From: DATKQI01 sp035532755
Lineage (GTDB): Bacteria; Pseudomonadota; Alphaproteobacteria; Acetobacterales; Acetobacteraceae
Assembly (NCBI GenBank): GCA_035532755.1
Contig: DATKQI010000326.1
Location: 1 to 5,810 of the forward strand
Direction: 5' to 3'
DNA length: 5,810 nt
This document shows positions 1 to 5,760 of the stretch, in pieces. The first letter of the stretch is position 1. Every line of letters begins with the position of its first letter. Below the pieces are notes generated by a model that made no database searches, was not told the DNA's origin, and saw nothing but the letters and a program-made list of their open reading frames with translations. The position numbers and the translations under genes were made by a program.

Positions 1-528
1 ACGCACGACCAGGTGGAGGCGATGACGCTGGCCGATCGCGTGGTGGTGATGAACGGCGGCATCATCGAGCAGGTGGGCCCGCCGCAGGAGTTGTACCACC
101 GGCCGCGCACCCGCTTCGTGGCCGGCTTCATCGGCAGCCCGGCCATGAACTTCATCCCCTGTCGGCTGGTGAACGGCGGCGATTCGCTCAGCCTGCGCCT
201 GTCCGACCAGATCACCCTGCCGGTGCCGGCCGACCGGAAGGCGCGCTTCGCCCCCTACAAGGACAAGGCGATGCTGCTGGGCTTGCGCCCCGAGCACCTG
301 ACCGAATTGCGGGAGCAAGGCAAGGAGAACGTGGTGCGGATGGACGTCGATCTGGACGTGACGGAGCCGATGGGCATGGAAACCCTGGTGCATTTCCACA
401 TCGACGGCACGCCGCTCTGCGGACGGGTGGACCCGAGCGCGCCGGCAGTGCCGGGAACGCGGATGCCGATGTCCGCCGACCTCAACCATCTGCATCTGAT
501 CGAGCCCGAGAGCGGCGTCATCGTCTGA
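1..528 (+). CDS. ABC transporter ATP-binding protein, MalK/UgpC type (5'-partial)
   Basis: This is the C-terminal 175 residues of the ATPase of a carbohydrate-type ABC importer, which powers uptake at the inner face of the cytoplasmic membrane. The reading frame is open from base 1, so the start and the Walker A, signature and Walker B motifs lie upstream of the window. The visible part begins in the H-loop (T1-H2-D3-Q4-xEAMTLADR), whose His contacts the ATP gamma-phosphate. It continues through the conserved IIEQVGPPQELY and FIGSPAMNF segments, which are typical of MalK/UgpC/MsmK proteins. The rest is the TOBE/OB-fold regulatory domain, with LRPEHL near residue 95 and EPMGMETLVH near residue 122, and a family-typical end (HLIEPESG). 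The family is known for sugars, polyols and glycerol-3-phosphate; the substrate here is unknown. The stop overlaps the next gene's start by one base, so the two genes probably share a transcript. Confidence 0.95.
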   Translation, partial: THDQVEAMTLADRVVVMNGGIIEQVGPPQELYHRPRTRFVAGFIGSPAMNFIPCRLVNGGDSLSLRLSDQITLPVPADRKARFAPYKDKAMLLGLRPEHLTELREQGKENVVRMDVDLDVTEPMGMETLVHFHIDGTPLCGRVDPSAPAVPGTRMPMSADLNHLHLIEPESGVIV

Positions 529-1307
529 TGGGCGGGCTGAAAGGCCGGATCGCCTGGATCACCGGGGCCGGCAGCGGCATTGGCCGGGCGATCGCCCTCA
601 CATTCGCCGGTGCCGGCGCGCAGGTCGCGCTGACCGGCCGTACCGAAGCCAGCCTGCGTGAAACCGAGGCAATGATCCGGGCGGCGGGCGGCACCGTGCT
701 GCTGGCTCCGGCCGACGTGACGGATGCCGCCGCCGTGCGGGCCGCACATGACAAGGTCGCGCAAGCCTGGGGCCACCCGGACATCCTGGTGAACAACGCC
801 GGCAGCAACGTCGGCCGCCGCCATTGGAAGAACCTCGGCCCCGAAGGGGCGGCGGAGGTGATCGATGTGAACCTCAAGGCGCCGTTCCTGTGTTCCCTCG
901 CCGTGCTGCCGGCGATGCGGGCGAAGGGCGGGGGCATGCTGATCCACATCGCCTCGCTGGCCGGCACCGCGATCCACGCGGTCTCCGGCCCCAGCTACAC
1001 CGCCGCAAAGCACGGCGCCGTGGCGATGAGTGCGACGATCAACGCGGAAGAAGGTATCCACGGCATCCGCAGCGTGTGCATCTGCCCCGGCGAGGTCGCC
1101 ACCCCCATCCTCGACAAGCGCCCGGCACCGCCCAGCGCGGAAGATCGCGCGCTGATGGTGCAGCCCGACGATATCGCCGCCGCCGCCCTGTTCTGCGCCA
1201 CGCTGCCGCCACGGGCCTGCGTGACCGATCTCGTGATCGTGCCGACCGACAACCACGCCCACCGCGCGACCGCCCGCGCGATCGACCGCATGCCCGACCC
1301 CGCCTGA
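528..1307 (+). CDS. Short-chain dehydrogenase/reductase (classical SDR)
   Basis: A complete 259-residue cytoplasmic oxidoreductase that interconverts an alcohol and a carbonyl using NAD(P)(H). All classical SDR landmarks are present: the cofactor-binding glycine motif T12-G-A-G-S-G-I-G19, D63 in ADVTD, N89-N90-A91-G92, and the catalytic set N115, S143, Y157 and K161 (YTAAK). The PG motif is at residues 187-188, with T192 just after it. The second beta strand ends in TGR (R38) with no acidic residue there, which by family rules favours NADP(H); this is inference. The length is normal for the family. The ATG at 528 sits inside TGATG with the ATPase stop and has no good Shine-Dalgarno sequence, so translational coupling to the upstream gene is likely. 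The neighbours are an importer ATPase and a 2-hydroxyacid dehydrogenase, pointing to catabolism of an imported hydroxylated compound. It is not FabG by context. The exact substrate is unknown. Confidence 0.93.
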   Translation: MGGLKGRIAWITGAGSGIGRAIALTFAGAGAQVALTGRTEASLRETEAMIRAAGGTVLLAPADVTDAAAVRAAHDKVAQAWGHPDILVNNAGSNVGRRHWKNLGPEGAAEVIDVNLKAPFLCSLAVLPAMRAKGGGMLIHIASLAGTAIHAVSGPSYTAAKHGAVAMSATINAEEGIHGIRSVCICPGEVATPILDKRPAPPSAEDRALMVQPDDIAAAALFCATLPPRACVTDLVIVPTDNHAHRATARAIDRMPDPA

Positions 1308-1311
1308 AGGA
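1307..1311 (+). promoter_or_regulatory. Ribosome binding site of the YbiC-like gene
   Basis: AAGGA lies 7 bases before the ATG at 1319 and shares its first base with the SDR stop codon. It decides the start: the reading frame is open well upstream inside the SDR gene, but the upstream part is only an out-of-frame shadow, and family similarity begins after this ATG. Confidence 0.65.
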
Positions 1312-1318
1312 ACAGAAG

Positions 1319-2416
1319 ATGGATGGCCACCCCACCACGACCGTGCCGGTCGAGGTTCTGCGCGACCATATCGGACGCATCTTCACCGCTGCCGGCTGCG
1401 AGGCGGCCGAGAGCGCGCGCATCGCCCGCTACCTGGTATCGGCCAACCTCGCCGGGCATGACAGCCATGGCGTGATCCGCGTGCCCCGCTACGTGCAGTG
1501 GCTGCAGGAGGGCAAGGTGAAGGCCGGCCAGACCATCACGGTCGTGGTGGATGGGCCGAGCCACGCGGTGGTGGACGGCAACGGCGGCTTCGGCCAGACC
1601 ATCGCGCCGCTCGCGGTCGATCTCGGCATCGCCAAGGCGAGGGCGGCCGGCATGGCCATCGTCGCGCTGCGCAATTCCGGCCATATCGGCCGGGTGGGGG
1701 ATTGGGGCGAGCGCGCGGCCGAGGCCGGGCTGGTGTCGATCCATTTCGTCAACGTCGCGGCGGGCGAGATCGTGGCCCCGTTCGGCGGAGTGGACCGGCG
1801 CTTCGCCACCAATCCCTTCTGCATCGGCATTCCCCAGCCGGAGGGGCCGCCGCTGCTGCTCGATTTCGCCACCTCGCTCGTGGCTGAAGGCAAGGTGCTA
1901 GTCGCGTCCAACGGCGGCAAGAAGGTGCCGGATGGCGCGCTGATCGCGCCGGACGGGCAGCTATCGGCCGACCCCCGCACGCTCTACGGGCCGATCGAGG
2001 GTACCCATGTCCGCGATCCGGCGAAGGGGCAGGGCGCGCTGCGCACCTTCGGCGAACACAAGGGATCGGGCCTCGCCTTCATGTGCGAAATCCTCGCCGG
2101 CTGCCTCACCGGCGGCGGCACGGCAGGGCCTATTCCGGGCGGCAAGCGGGGGCGCATCACCAACGGCATGCTCTCGATCTACCTCGATCCGGCAAGTTTC
2201 GGCGCGGCGCATTTCGTGGCCGAGGCCCGCGCCTATGCGGACTACGTGAAATCGTCCCGGCACGTCGCTCCCGGCGGCGAGGTGCTGGTCCCGGGGGAGC
2301 CCGAAGCGCGCACCCGTGACGCCCGCACACGCAACGGCATTCCGCTGCAAGCCGACACCTGGGCCGCCATCCGCGCCACCGGGAAGGCGCTCGGGCTGGA
2401 CGCGCCACCGGGCTGA
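1319..2416 (+). CDS. Ldh2/malate-lactate dehydrogenase family 2-hydroxyacid dehydrogenase, YbiC-like
   Basis: A complete 365-residue NAD(P)-dependent dehydrogenase of the Ldh2 fold, unrelated to Rossmann-fold lactate dehydrogenases. The family oxidises or reduces 2-hydroxy/2-keto acids and includes malate, ureidoglycolate, sulfolactate and diketogulonate dehydrogenases. From memory it resembles E. coli YbiC (hydroxycarboxylate dehydrogenase B, HcxB) along its length. Shared blocks are AANLAGHDSHG-like at 42-51 with the catalytic His expected at H50, NSGHIGR at 119-125, SIHFVN at 140-145, VAPFGG..RFATNPFC at 152-168, LLLDFATS, EHKGSGLAFMCEILAG from E246, and a C-terminal GIPL..DTW..I block. 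Relative to my recollection of YbiC there is a short extra segment before EHKG (roughly residues 222-243). The gene follows the SDR by 11 bases, so the two enzymes are probably co-expressed. One may make the keto compound that the other uses, but the substrate cannot be named. Confidence is high for the family and moderate for the YbiC subgroup. Confidence 0.93.
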   Translation: MDGHPTTTVPVEVLRDHIGRIFTAAGCEAAESARIARYLVSANLAGHDSHGVIRVPRYVQWLQEGKVKAGQTITVVVDGPSHAVVDGNGGFGQTIAPLAVDLGIAKARAAGMAIVALRNSGHIGRVGDWGERAAEAGLVSIHFVNVAAGEIVAPFGGVDRRFATNPFCIGIPQPEGPPLLLDFATSLVAEGKVLVASNGGKKVPDGALIAPDGQLSADPRTLYGPIEGTHVRDPAKGQGALRTFGEHKGSGLAFMCEILAGCLTGGGTAGPIPGGKRGRITNGMLSIYLDPASFGAAHFVAEARAYADYVKSSRHVAPGGEVLVPGEPEARTRDARTRNGIPLQADTWAAIRATGKALGLDAPPG

Positions 2417-2439
2417 TTGCTGCCCCGCTGATTGCTGCC
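2412..2439 (+). repeat. 15-bp tandem duplication spanning the stop codon
   Basis: The 13-mer GCTGATTGCTGCC occurs at 2412-2424 and again at 2427-2439, a period of 15 bases. The first copy contains the dehydrogenase stop TGA (2414-2416). Because 15 is a multiple of three, the second copy places another TGA (2429-2431) in the same frame. The simplest reading is a slippage duplication at the gene end; no function is implied. Confidence 0.8.
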
Positions 2440-2442
2440 GTG

Positions 2443-2458
2443 GGCGCCCTGCGGCGCC
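2443..2458 (+). terminator. Weak GC hairpin after the dehydrogenase gene
   Basis: GGCGCC (2443-2448), loop CTGC, GGCGCC (2453-2458) can form a 6-bp all-GC stem 27 bases after the stop. There is no downstream U-tract, so it lacks a key part of an intrinsic terminator. It may slow polymerase or be chance in GC-rich DNA. Confidence 0.2.
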
Positions 2459-2542
2459 GAAAGACCACGCTCCGCCCTGGCGCCAAGCCGGCGCGACCGC
2501 CGCCGCGAACACCAGCAAGGCCAGGGCCAGGGCGGTCCGCTC

Positions 2543-2563
2543 GCCGCGCGGGGGGGGCGCGGC
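2543..2563. repeat. 7-bp inverted repeat with an all-G loop
   Basis: GCCGCGC (2543-2549) is the exact reverse complement of GCGCGGC (2557-2563). The seven bases between them are all G, and the full G run is eight (2550-2557). The structure lies at the GC-rich edge of the gap, just left of the AT-rich promoter region of the regulator gene. It could act as a transcriptional barrier or be a replication-slippage site; no function is established. Confidence 0.5.
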
Positions 2564-2574
2564 AGGCAGCACGT

Positions 2575-2590
2575 GGAGAGATGTTTCTCC
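2575..2590. promoter_or_regulatory. Candidate operator dyad upstream of the lrp-type promoter
   Basis: GGAGA (2575-2579) and TCTCC (2586-2590) form a perfect 5-bp dyad with a 6-base spacer, ending 15 bases before the proposed -35 box. Lrp/AsnC proteins often regulate their own genes from upstream dyads, so an autoregulatory site is possible. The dyad is short and could be chance. Confidence 0.2.
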
Positions 2591-2605
2591 GAAAAGCGGC
2601 CCATC

Positions 2606-2635
2606 TTGTCAAATTCAAGAAATATGTGCTATCAA
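2606..2635 (+). promoter_or_regulatory. Putative sigma-70 promoter of the Lrp-family gene
   Basis: TTGTCA (2606-2611) matches 5 of 6 bases of the -35 consensus. After an 18-base spacer, TATCAA (2630-2635) matches 4 of 6 bases of the -10 consensus. Transcription would start near 2642, giving a leader of about 22 bases before the ATG at 2664. The stretch 2581-2663 is clearly AT-richer than the sequence on either side, which fits a promoter. Confidence 0.45.
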
Positions 2636-2639
2636 TACG

Positions 2640-2649
2640 CCATATATGG
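2640..2649. promoter_or_regulatory. 10-bp palindrome at the predicted transcription start
   Basis: CCATATATGG is a perfect palindrome sitting where transcription of the regulator gene would begin. A protein bound here would block initiation, so it is a candidate autoregulatory operator. The evidence is symmetry and position only. Confidence 0.25.
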
Positions 2650-2663
2650 GATGAAAATGTCTT

Positions 2664-3128
2664 ATGGCCGACAAGACGGAGATGGACGCCATCGACCGGG
2701 CCATCCTGCGCCTCCTGGCGCGGGATGCCGGGCTGTCCCTCGCGGAGATCGCATCCGAAGTCGGGCTGACGCCGACGCCCTGCTGGAAGCGCATCCGCCG
2801 GCTGGAGCAGACCGGGGTGATCCGCGCCCGTGTCGCCGTGCTGGACCAGGCGGCCCTCGGCCTGCCGGTATCGGTGTTCGTGGCGCTGGAAACCACGGAC
2901 CATTCGGCCGCCTGGCTGGAACGCTTCGCCGGGGTGGTGAACGGGATGCCGGAAATCGTCGATGCCTGGCGGATGAGCGGGGATGTGGACTACCTGCTGC
3001 ACGTCGTCGTGGCGGACATTGCCGCGTATGACGATTTCTACCGCCGGCTGATCGGTGCCCTGCCGCTGCGCAACGTCACCAGCCGGTTCGCGATGGAGCG
3101 GATGAAGGCAGGCCCGCTGCCGATCTGA
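2664..3128 (+). CDS. Lrp/AsnC-family transcriptional regulator
   Basis: A complete 154-residue DNA-binding regulator of the feast/famine family, which usually acts as dimers or octamers and senses amino acids or related small molecules. The N-terminal winged helix-turn-helix covers about residues 8-55: MDAIDRAILRLLARDAG, then LSLAEIASEVGLTPTPCWKRIRRLEQTGVI. The PCW.RI.RLE..GVI recognition segment is typical of the family. The C-terminal RAM ligand-binding/oligomerisation domain covers about 65-150 and contains the hallmark G106-D-V-D-Y-L-L. The length is normal. The ATG at 2664 has only a weak GGGA upstream (spacing 12). M7 (2682) would give the common MDxxDR family start but has a GGAG directly abutting it, too close to work well, so 2664 is preferred. 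It follows an oxidation operon and precedes glgP, all on the same strand. It has its own likely promoter, and its target is unknown. Confidence 0.93.
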   Translation: MADKTEMDAIDRAILRLLARDAGLSLAEIASEVGLTPTPCWKRIRRLEQTGVIRARVAVLDQAALGLPVSVFVALETTDHSAAWLERFAGVVNGMPEIVDAWRMSGDVDYLLHVVVADIAAYDDFYRRLIGALPLRNVTSRFAMERMKAGPLPI

Positions 3129-3179
3129 TGCCAAGGTGCGTGCCGGGTTGGCGGGCGGCATGAGGATGCGGCGAAGGCT

Positions 3180-3212
3180 GGCCATCGGCAATCGATTCAT
3201 GCGTTGATGGCC
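3180..3212 (+). promoter_or_regulatory. Possible leader hairpin at the glgP 5' end
   Basis: GGCCATC (3180-3186) pairs perfectly with GATGGCC (3206-3212) across a 19-base loop. The right arm covers the upstream candidate ATG at 3207. If that ATG were used, the hairpin would hide it; if ATG 3234 is used, the hairpin lies in the leader. The loop also holds the palindrome AATCGATT (3190-3197). The evidence is complementarity only, and chance is possible. Confidence 0.25.
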
Positions 3213-3233
3213 GCGCATGAAGCGGATGGCCCG

Positions 3234-5693
3234 ATGAACGAATATGCTGCGCCTCCCGATGAAATCGCCCGCCTGAAGGACCGCATCCTCTCGAAGCTCA
3301 CCTATCATGTGGGCAAGGCCGCCGACGTGGCGAGCGAGCGGGAGTGGTTCATCGCCACCGCGCTGGCCGTGCGTGACCAGGTGGTGGACGGCTGGATGGA
3401 GTCCCAGCACCGCTGCGCCATCGAGGGCCGCAAGCGCGTGTACTACCTGTCGATCGAGTTCCTGATCGGCCGGCTGCTGGGCGATGTGCTCGGCAATCTC
3501 GGCCTGCTCGAAACCACCCGCGCGGCACTCGGCCAGTTCGGGGTCGATCTGGACCGGCTGCGCGAATGCGAGCCGGACGCGGCCCTGGGCAATGGCGGCC
3601 TCGGCCGGCTCGCCGCGTGCTACATGGAGAGCATGGCGAGCCTCGGGGTCACCGCCATCGGCTACGGCATCCGCTACGACCATGGGCTGTTCCGCCAGGT
3701 GATCCATGATGGCTGCCAGCACGAGGTGCCGGAGGAATGGCTGTCCTTCGGCAACCCGTGGGAGTTCGAGCGGTCGGAAGCAGCCTACGAGATCGGCTTC
3801 GGCGGCGCGGTCGCCGCCACCCACGATGCCGCCGGGCGGATGCACTACACCTGGAACCCGGCGGAGATCGTCTCCGCCGCCGGTTTCGACACGCCGATCG
3901 TCGGCGCCGGCGGCCGCCACGTCAACACGCTGCGCCTGTGGTCCGCCCGCGCCGCCGCGCCGTTGCGGCTGGACGAGTTCAACCGCGGCGATCATGTCGG
4001 CGCCCTGAGCGAACGCGTCCGGATCGAGGCAATATCCCGCGTGCTCTACCCCGGTGACGAATCTGCCCCGGGGCGGGAGCTGCGCCTGCGCCAGGAATAC
4101 TTCTTCGCCTCCGCATCCCTGCAGGACCTGTTGCACCGCCACCTGCGCGAACACGGCGACGTGCGATCGCTGCCCGACAAGGTGGCGATCCAGTTGAACG
4201 ACACGCATCCGGCCATCGGCATAGCGGAGATGATGCGCCTGCTGGTCGATCGGCACGGCCTGGAATGGGACGAAGCGTGGCGGGTCGTCGTCGCCGTCTT
4301 CTCCTACACCAACCACACCCTGCTGCCGGAGGCGCTGGAGATGTGGCCGGTGCCGCTGCTGGAACGGCTGCTGCCCCGCCACATGCAGATCATCTACCTG
4401 ATCAACGCGCGCCACCTGGACCATGCACATGCCTGCGGCGAGGCGGATGATGGGGTGCTGTCGGCGCTGTCCCTGATCGACGAGCACCACGGGCGGCGCG
4501 TGCGGATGGGCCATCTCGCCTTCATCGGTTCCCACCGGGTCAACGGCGTCTCCGAGATCCATACGGAACTGCTGCGTGGATCGGTCTTTCGCGACCTCAA
4601 TCGCGTCTATGGCGGCCGGATCGTGAACAAAACGAACGGCATCACCTTCCGCCGCTGGCTGCACCACGCCAACCCCGGCCTCACCCGCCTGTTGACGGAT
4701 ACCATCGGCGAGCGGTTCCTGCGCGATCCGCAGGCACTCGCCGATCTCGCCCCCCATGCCGGCGATGCCGGCTTCCAGGCGGCATTCGCGGCAGCGCGGC
4801 GGACGCACAAGCAGGCGCTCGCCCGGCTCGTCGCCACCGAGCTCGACCTGTCGATCGACCCCGCCGTGCTGTTCGATGTGCAGGTGAAGCGCCTGCACGA
4901 GTACAAGCGTCAGCTTCTCAACATCCTGCAAACGGTCGCGCTCTACAACGCCATCCGCGCGCAGCCGATGCGCGAATGGCTGCCGCGGGTGAAGATCTTC
5001 GCCGGCAAGGCCGCGCCCGGCTACGAACGGGCCAAGCTGATCATCCGTCTCGCGCACGATGTCGCACAGGTCATCAACAACGACCCGACGGTGCGTGGCC
5101 TGCTGAAGGTGGCCTTCCTGCCGAACTACAACGTCAGCCTCGCCGAACGCATCATCCCCGCGGCCGACCTGTCGGAGCAGATCTCCACCGCCGGAATGGA
5201 GGCATCGGGCACCGGCAACATGAAGCTCGCGCTGAACGGCGCACTGACCATCGGCACGCTCGACGGCGCCAACCTCGAAATCCGCGACCGTGTCGGCGCC
5301 GACAACATCATCCTCTTCGGCCTCAACGCGAAGGAGGTGGAGGCGCGCCGCCAGGGCAGCCTCGATGCGCGTCCCACCGTCGCCGCATCGGATGCCCTGT
5401 CGGAAGTGCTGGATGCCGTCGCCTCCGGCGTGTTCTCGCCAGGTGACGCGGATCGCTACCAGAACCTGGTCTCCACCCTGCTCGACCATGACCGTTTCAT
5501 GGTGACCGCGGATTTCGACGCCTACCTGGAAGCCCAGCGCGCAATCGATGCGCTCTGGCGCGATCCGGCGGCATGGTGGCGGGCGAGCGTGCTCAACACC
5601 GCCAGGATCGGCTGGTTCTCCTCGGACCGGTCGATCCGGGAGTATGCCGAAGGGATCTGGCATGTGCCGACCATGGAACATCCGATGCGCTGA
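3234..5693 (+). CDS. glgP: Glycogen/starch/alpha-glucan phosphorylase
   Basis: A complete cytoplasmic PLP-dependent GT35 phosphorylase that releases glucose-1-phosphate from the non-reducing ends of glycogen. From ATG 3234 it has 819 residues, a normal bacterial length. Key features are EFLIGRLL in the N-terminal domain, EPDAALGNGGLGRLA from E113, YGIRYDHGLF, NDTHPAIGIAE with H325, and TNHTLLPEALE with H361 (equivalent to rabbit H377). VKRLHEYKRQLLN carries the phosphate-binding K552, R553 and K558. EASGTGNMKLALNGA carries the PLP lysine K664. These residues sit at a constant offset of 16 from rabbit phosphorylase (377, 568, 569, 574, 680), so the fold is intact. The N-terminus is too short to carry the animal Ser14 phosphorylation site. 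The start is uncertain: ATG 3234 has a weak GGA 7 bases upstream, ATG 3207 (828 residues) and TTG 3204 have none, and family similarity begins only after 3234. The next gene begins 67 bases downstream, fitting a glycogen operon. Confidence 0.97.
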   Translation: MNEYAAPPDEIARLKDRILSKLTYHVGKAADVASEREWFIATALAVRDQVVDGWMESQHRCAIEGRKRVYYLSIEFLIGRLLGDVLGNLGLLETTRAALGQFGVDLDRLRECEPDAALGNGGLGRLAACYMESMASLGVTAIGYGIRYDHGLFRQVIHDGCQHEVPEEWLSFGNPWEFERSEAAYEIGFGGAVAATHDAAGRMHYTWNPAEIVSAAGFDTPIVGAGGRHVNTLRLWSARAAAPLRLDEFNRGDHVGALSERVRIEAISRVLYPGDESAPGRELRLRQEYFFASASLQDLLHRHLREHGDVRSLPDKVAIQLNDTHPAIGIAEMMRLLVDRHGLEWDEAWRVVVAVFSYTNHTLLPEALEMWPVPLLERLLPRHMQIIYLINARHLDHAHACGEADDGVLSALSLIDEHHGRRVRMGHLAFIGSHRVNGVSEIHTELLRGSVFRDLNRVYGGRIVNKTNGITFRRWLHHANPGLTRLLTDTIGERFLRDPQALADLAPHAGDAGFQAAFAAARRTHKQALARLVATELDLSIDPAVLFDVQVKRLHEYKRQLLNILQTVALYNAIRAQPMREWLPRVKIFAGKAAPGYERAKLIIRLAHDVAQVINNDPTVRGLLKVAFLPNYNVSLAERIIPAADLSEQISTAGMEASGTGNMKLALNGALTIGTLDGANLEIRDRVGADNIILFGLNAKEVEARRQGSLDARPTVAASDALSEVLDAVASGVFSPGDADRYQNLVSTLLDHDRFMVTADFDAYLEAQRAIDALWRDPAAWWRASVLNTARIGWFSSDRSIREYAEGIWHVPTMEHPMR

Positions 5694-5702
5694 ACCGGTT
5701 CA
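5691..5702. repeat. 12-bp perfect palindrome over the glgP stop
   Basis: TGAACCGGTTCA is a perfect palindrome whose first three bases are the glgP stop codon. With a two-base bulge the symmetry extends to GCTG...CAGC (5689-5706). It has no loop or U-tract, so it is a poor terminator. It could be a protein-binding dyad or chance. Confidence 0.4.
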
Positions 5703-5743
5703 CAGCCGCACGGCCGGCAGCAAGACCGCGCCGTTCGCAGCAG

Positions 5744-5750
5744 AAGGAGG
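5744..5750 (+). promoter_or_regulatory. Strong Shine-Dalgarno sequence of the downstream gene
   Basis: AAGGAGG lies 10 bases before the ATG at 5761. It is the best ribosome binding site in the window and supports 5761 as the start over the in-frame ATG at 5770. Confidence 0.75.
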
Positions 5751-5760
5751 ATAAAGCCCC

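Noticed and set aside
255..1262. A 335-codon open frame on the minus strand opposite the ATPase and SDR genes
   Set aside because: It is in register with the SDR codons and is explained by the same codon bias. The + strand carries all the SDR motifs.
824..1318. N-terminal extension of the YbiC-like frame into the SDR gene
   Set aside because: The extension is an Arg/Pro-rich out-of-frame reading of the SDR. The family sequence starts after ATG 1319, which has its own AAGGA at the proper distance.
2412..2439. CRISPR array or insertion-sequence end
   Set aside because: There are only two copies, directly adjacent and 15 bp in period, with no spacers, inverted termini or transposase nearby.
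2443..2458. Strong intrinsic terminator for the upstream operon
   Set aside because: The stem is only 6 bp and no U-tract follows, so it is listed as a weak hairpin rather than a convincing terminator.
2440..2769. A + strand open frame of 109 codons across the gap and into the regulator gene
   Set aside because: The product is a low-complexity Arg/Pro/Ala string that ends inside the regulator gene in another frame. No motif or ribosome binding site supports it.
2157..5681. A 1174-codon open frame on the minus strand opposite glgP, the regulator and part of the dehydrogenase gene
   Set aside because: Its codons are in register with the + strand codons of glgP and the regulator. Minus-strand stops there would need TTA, CTA or TCA sense codons, which are rare in this GC-rich DNA. 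The translation is rich in R, G, A, H and Q with no recognisable domain, while the + strand encodes complete known proteins.
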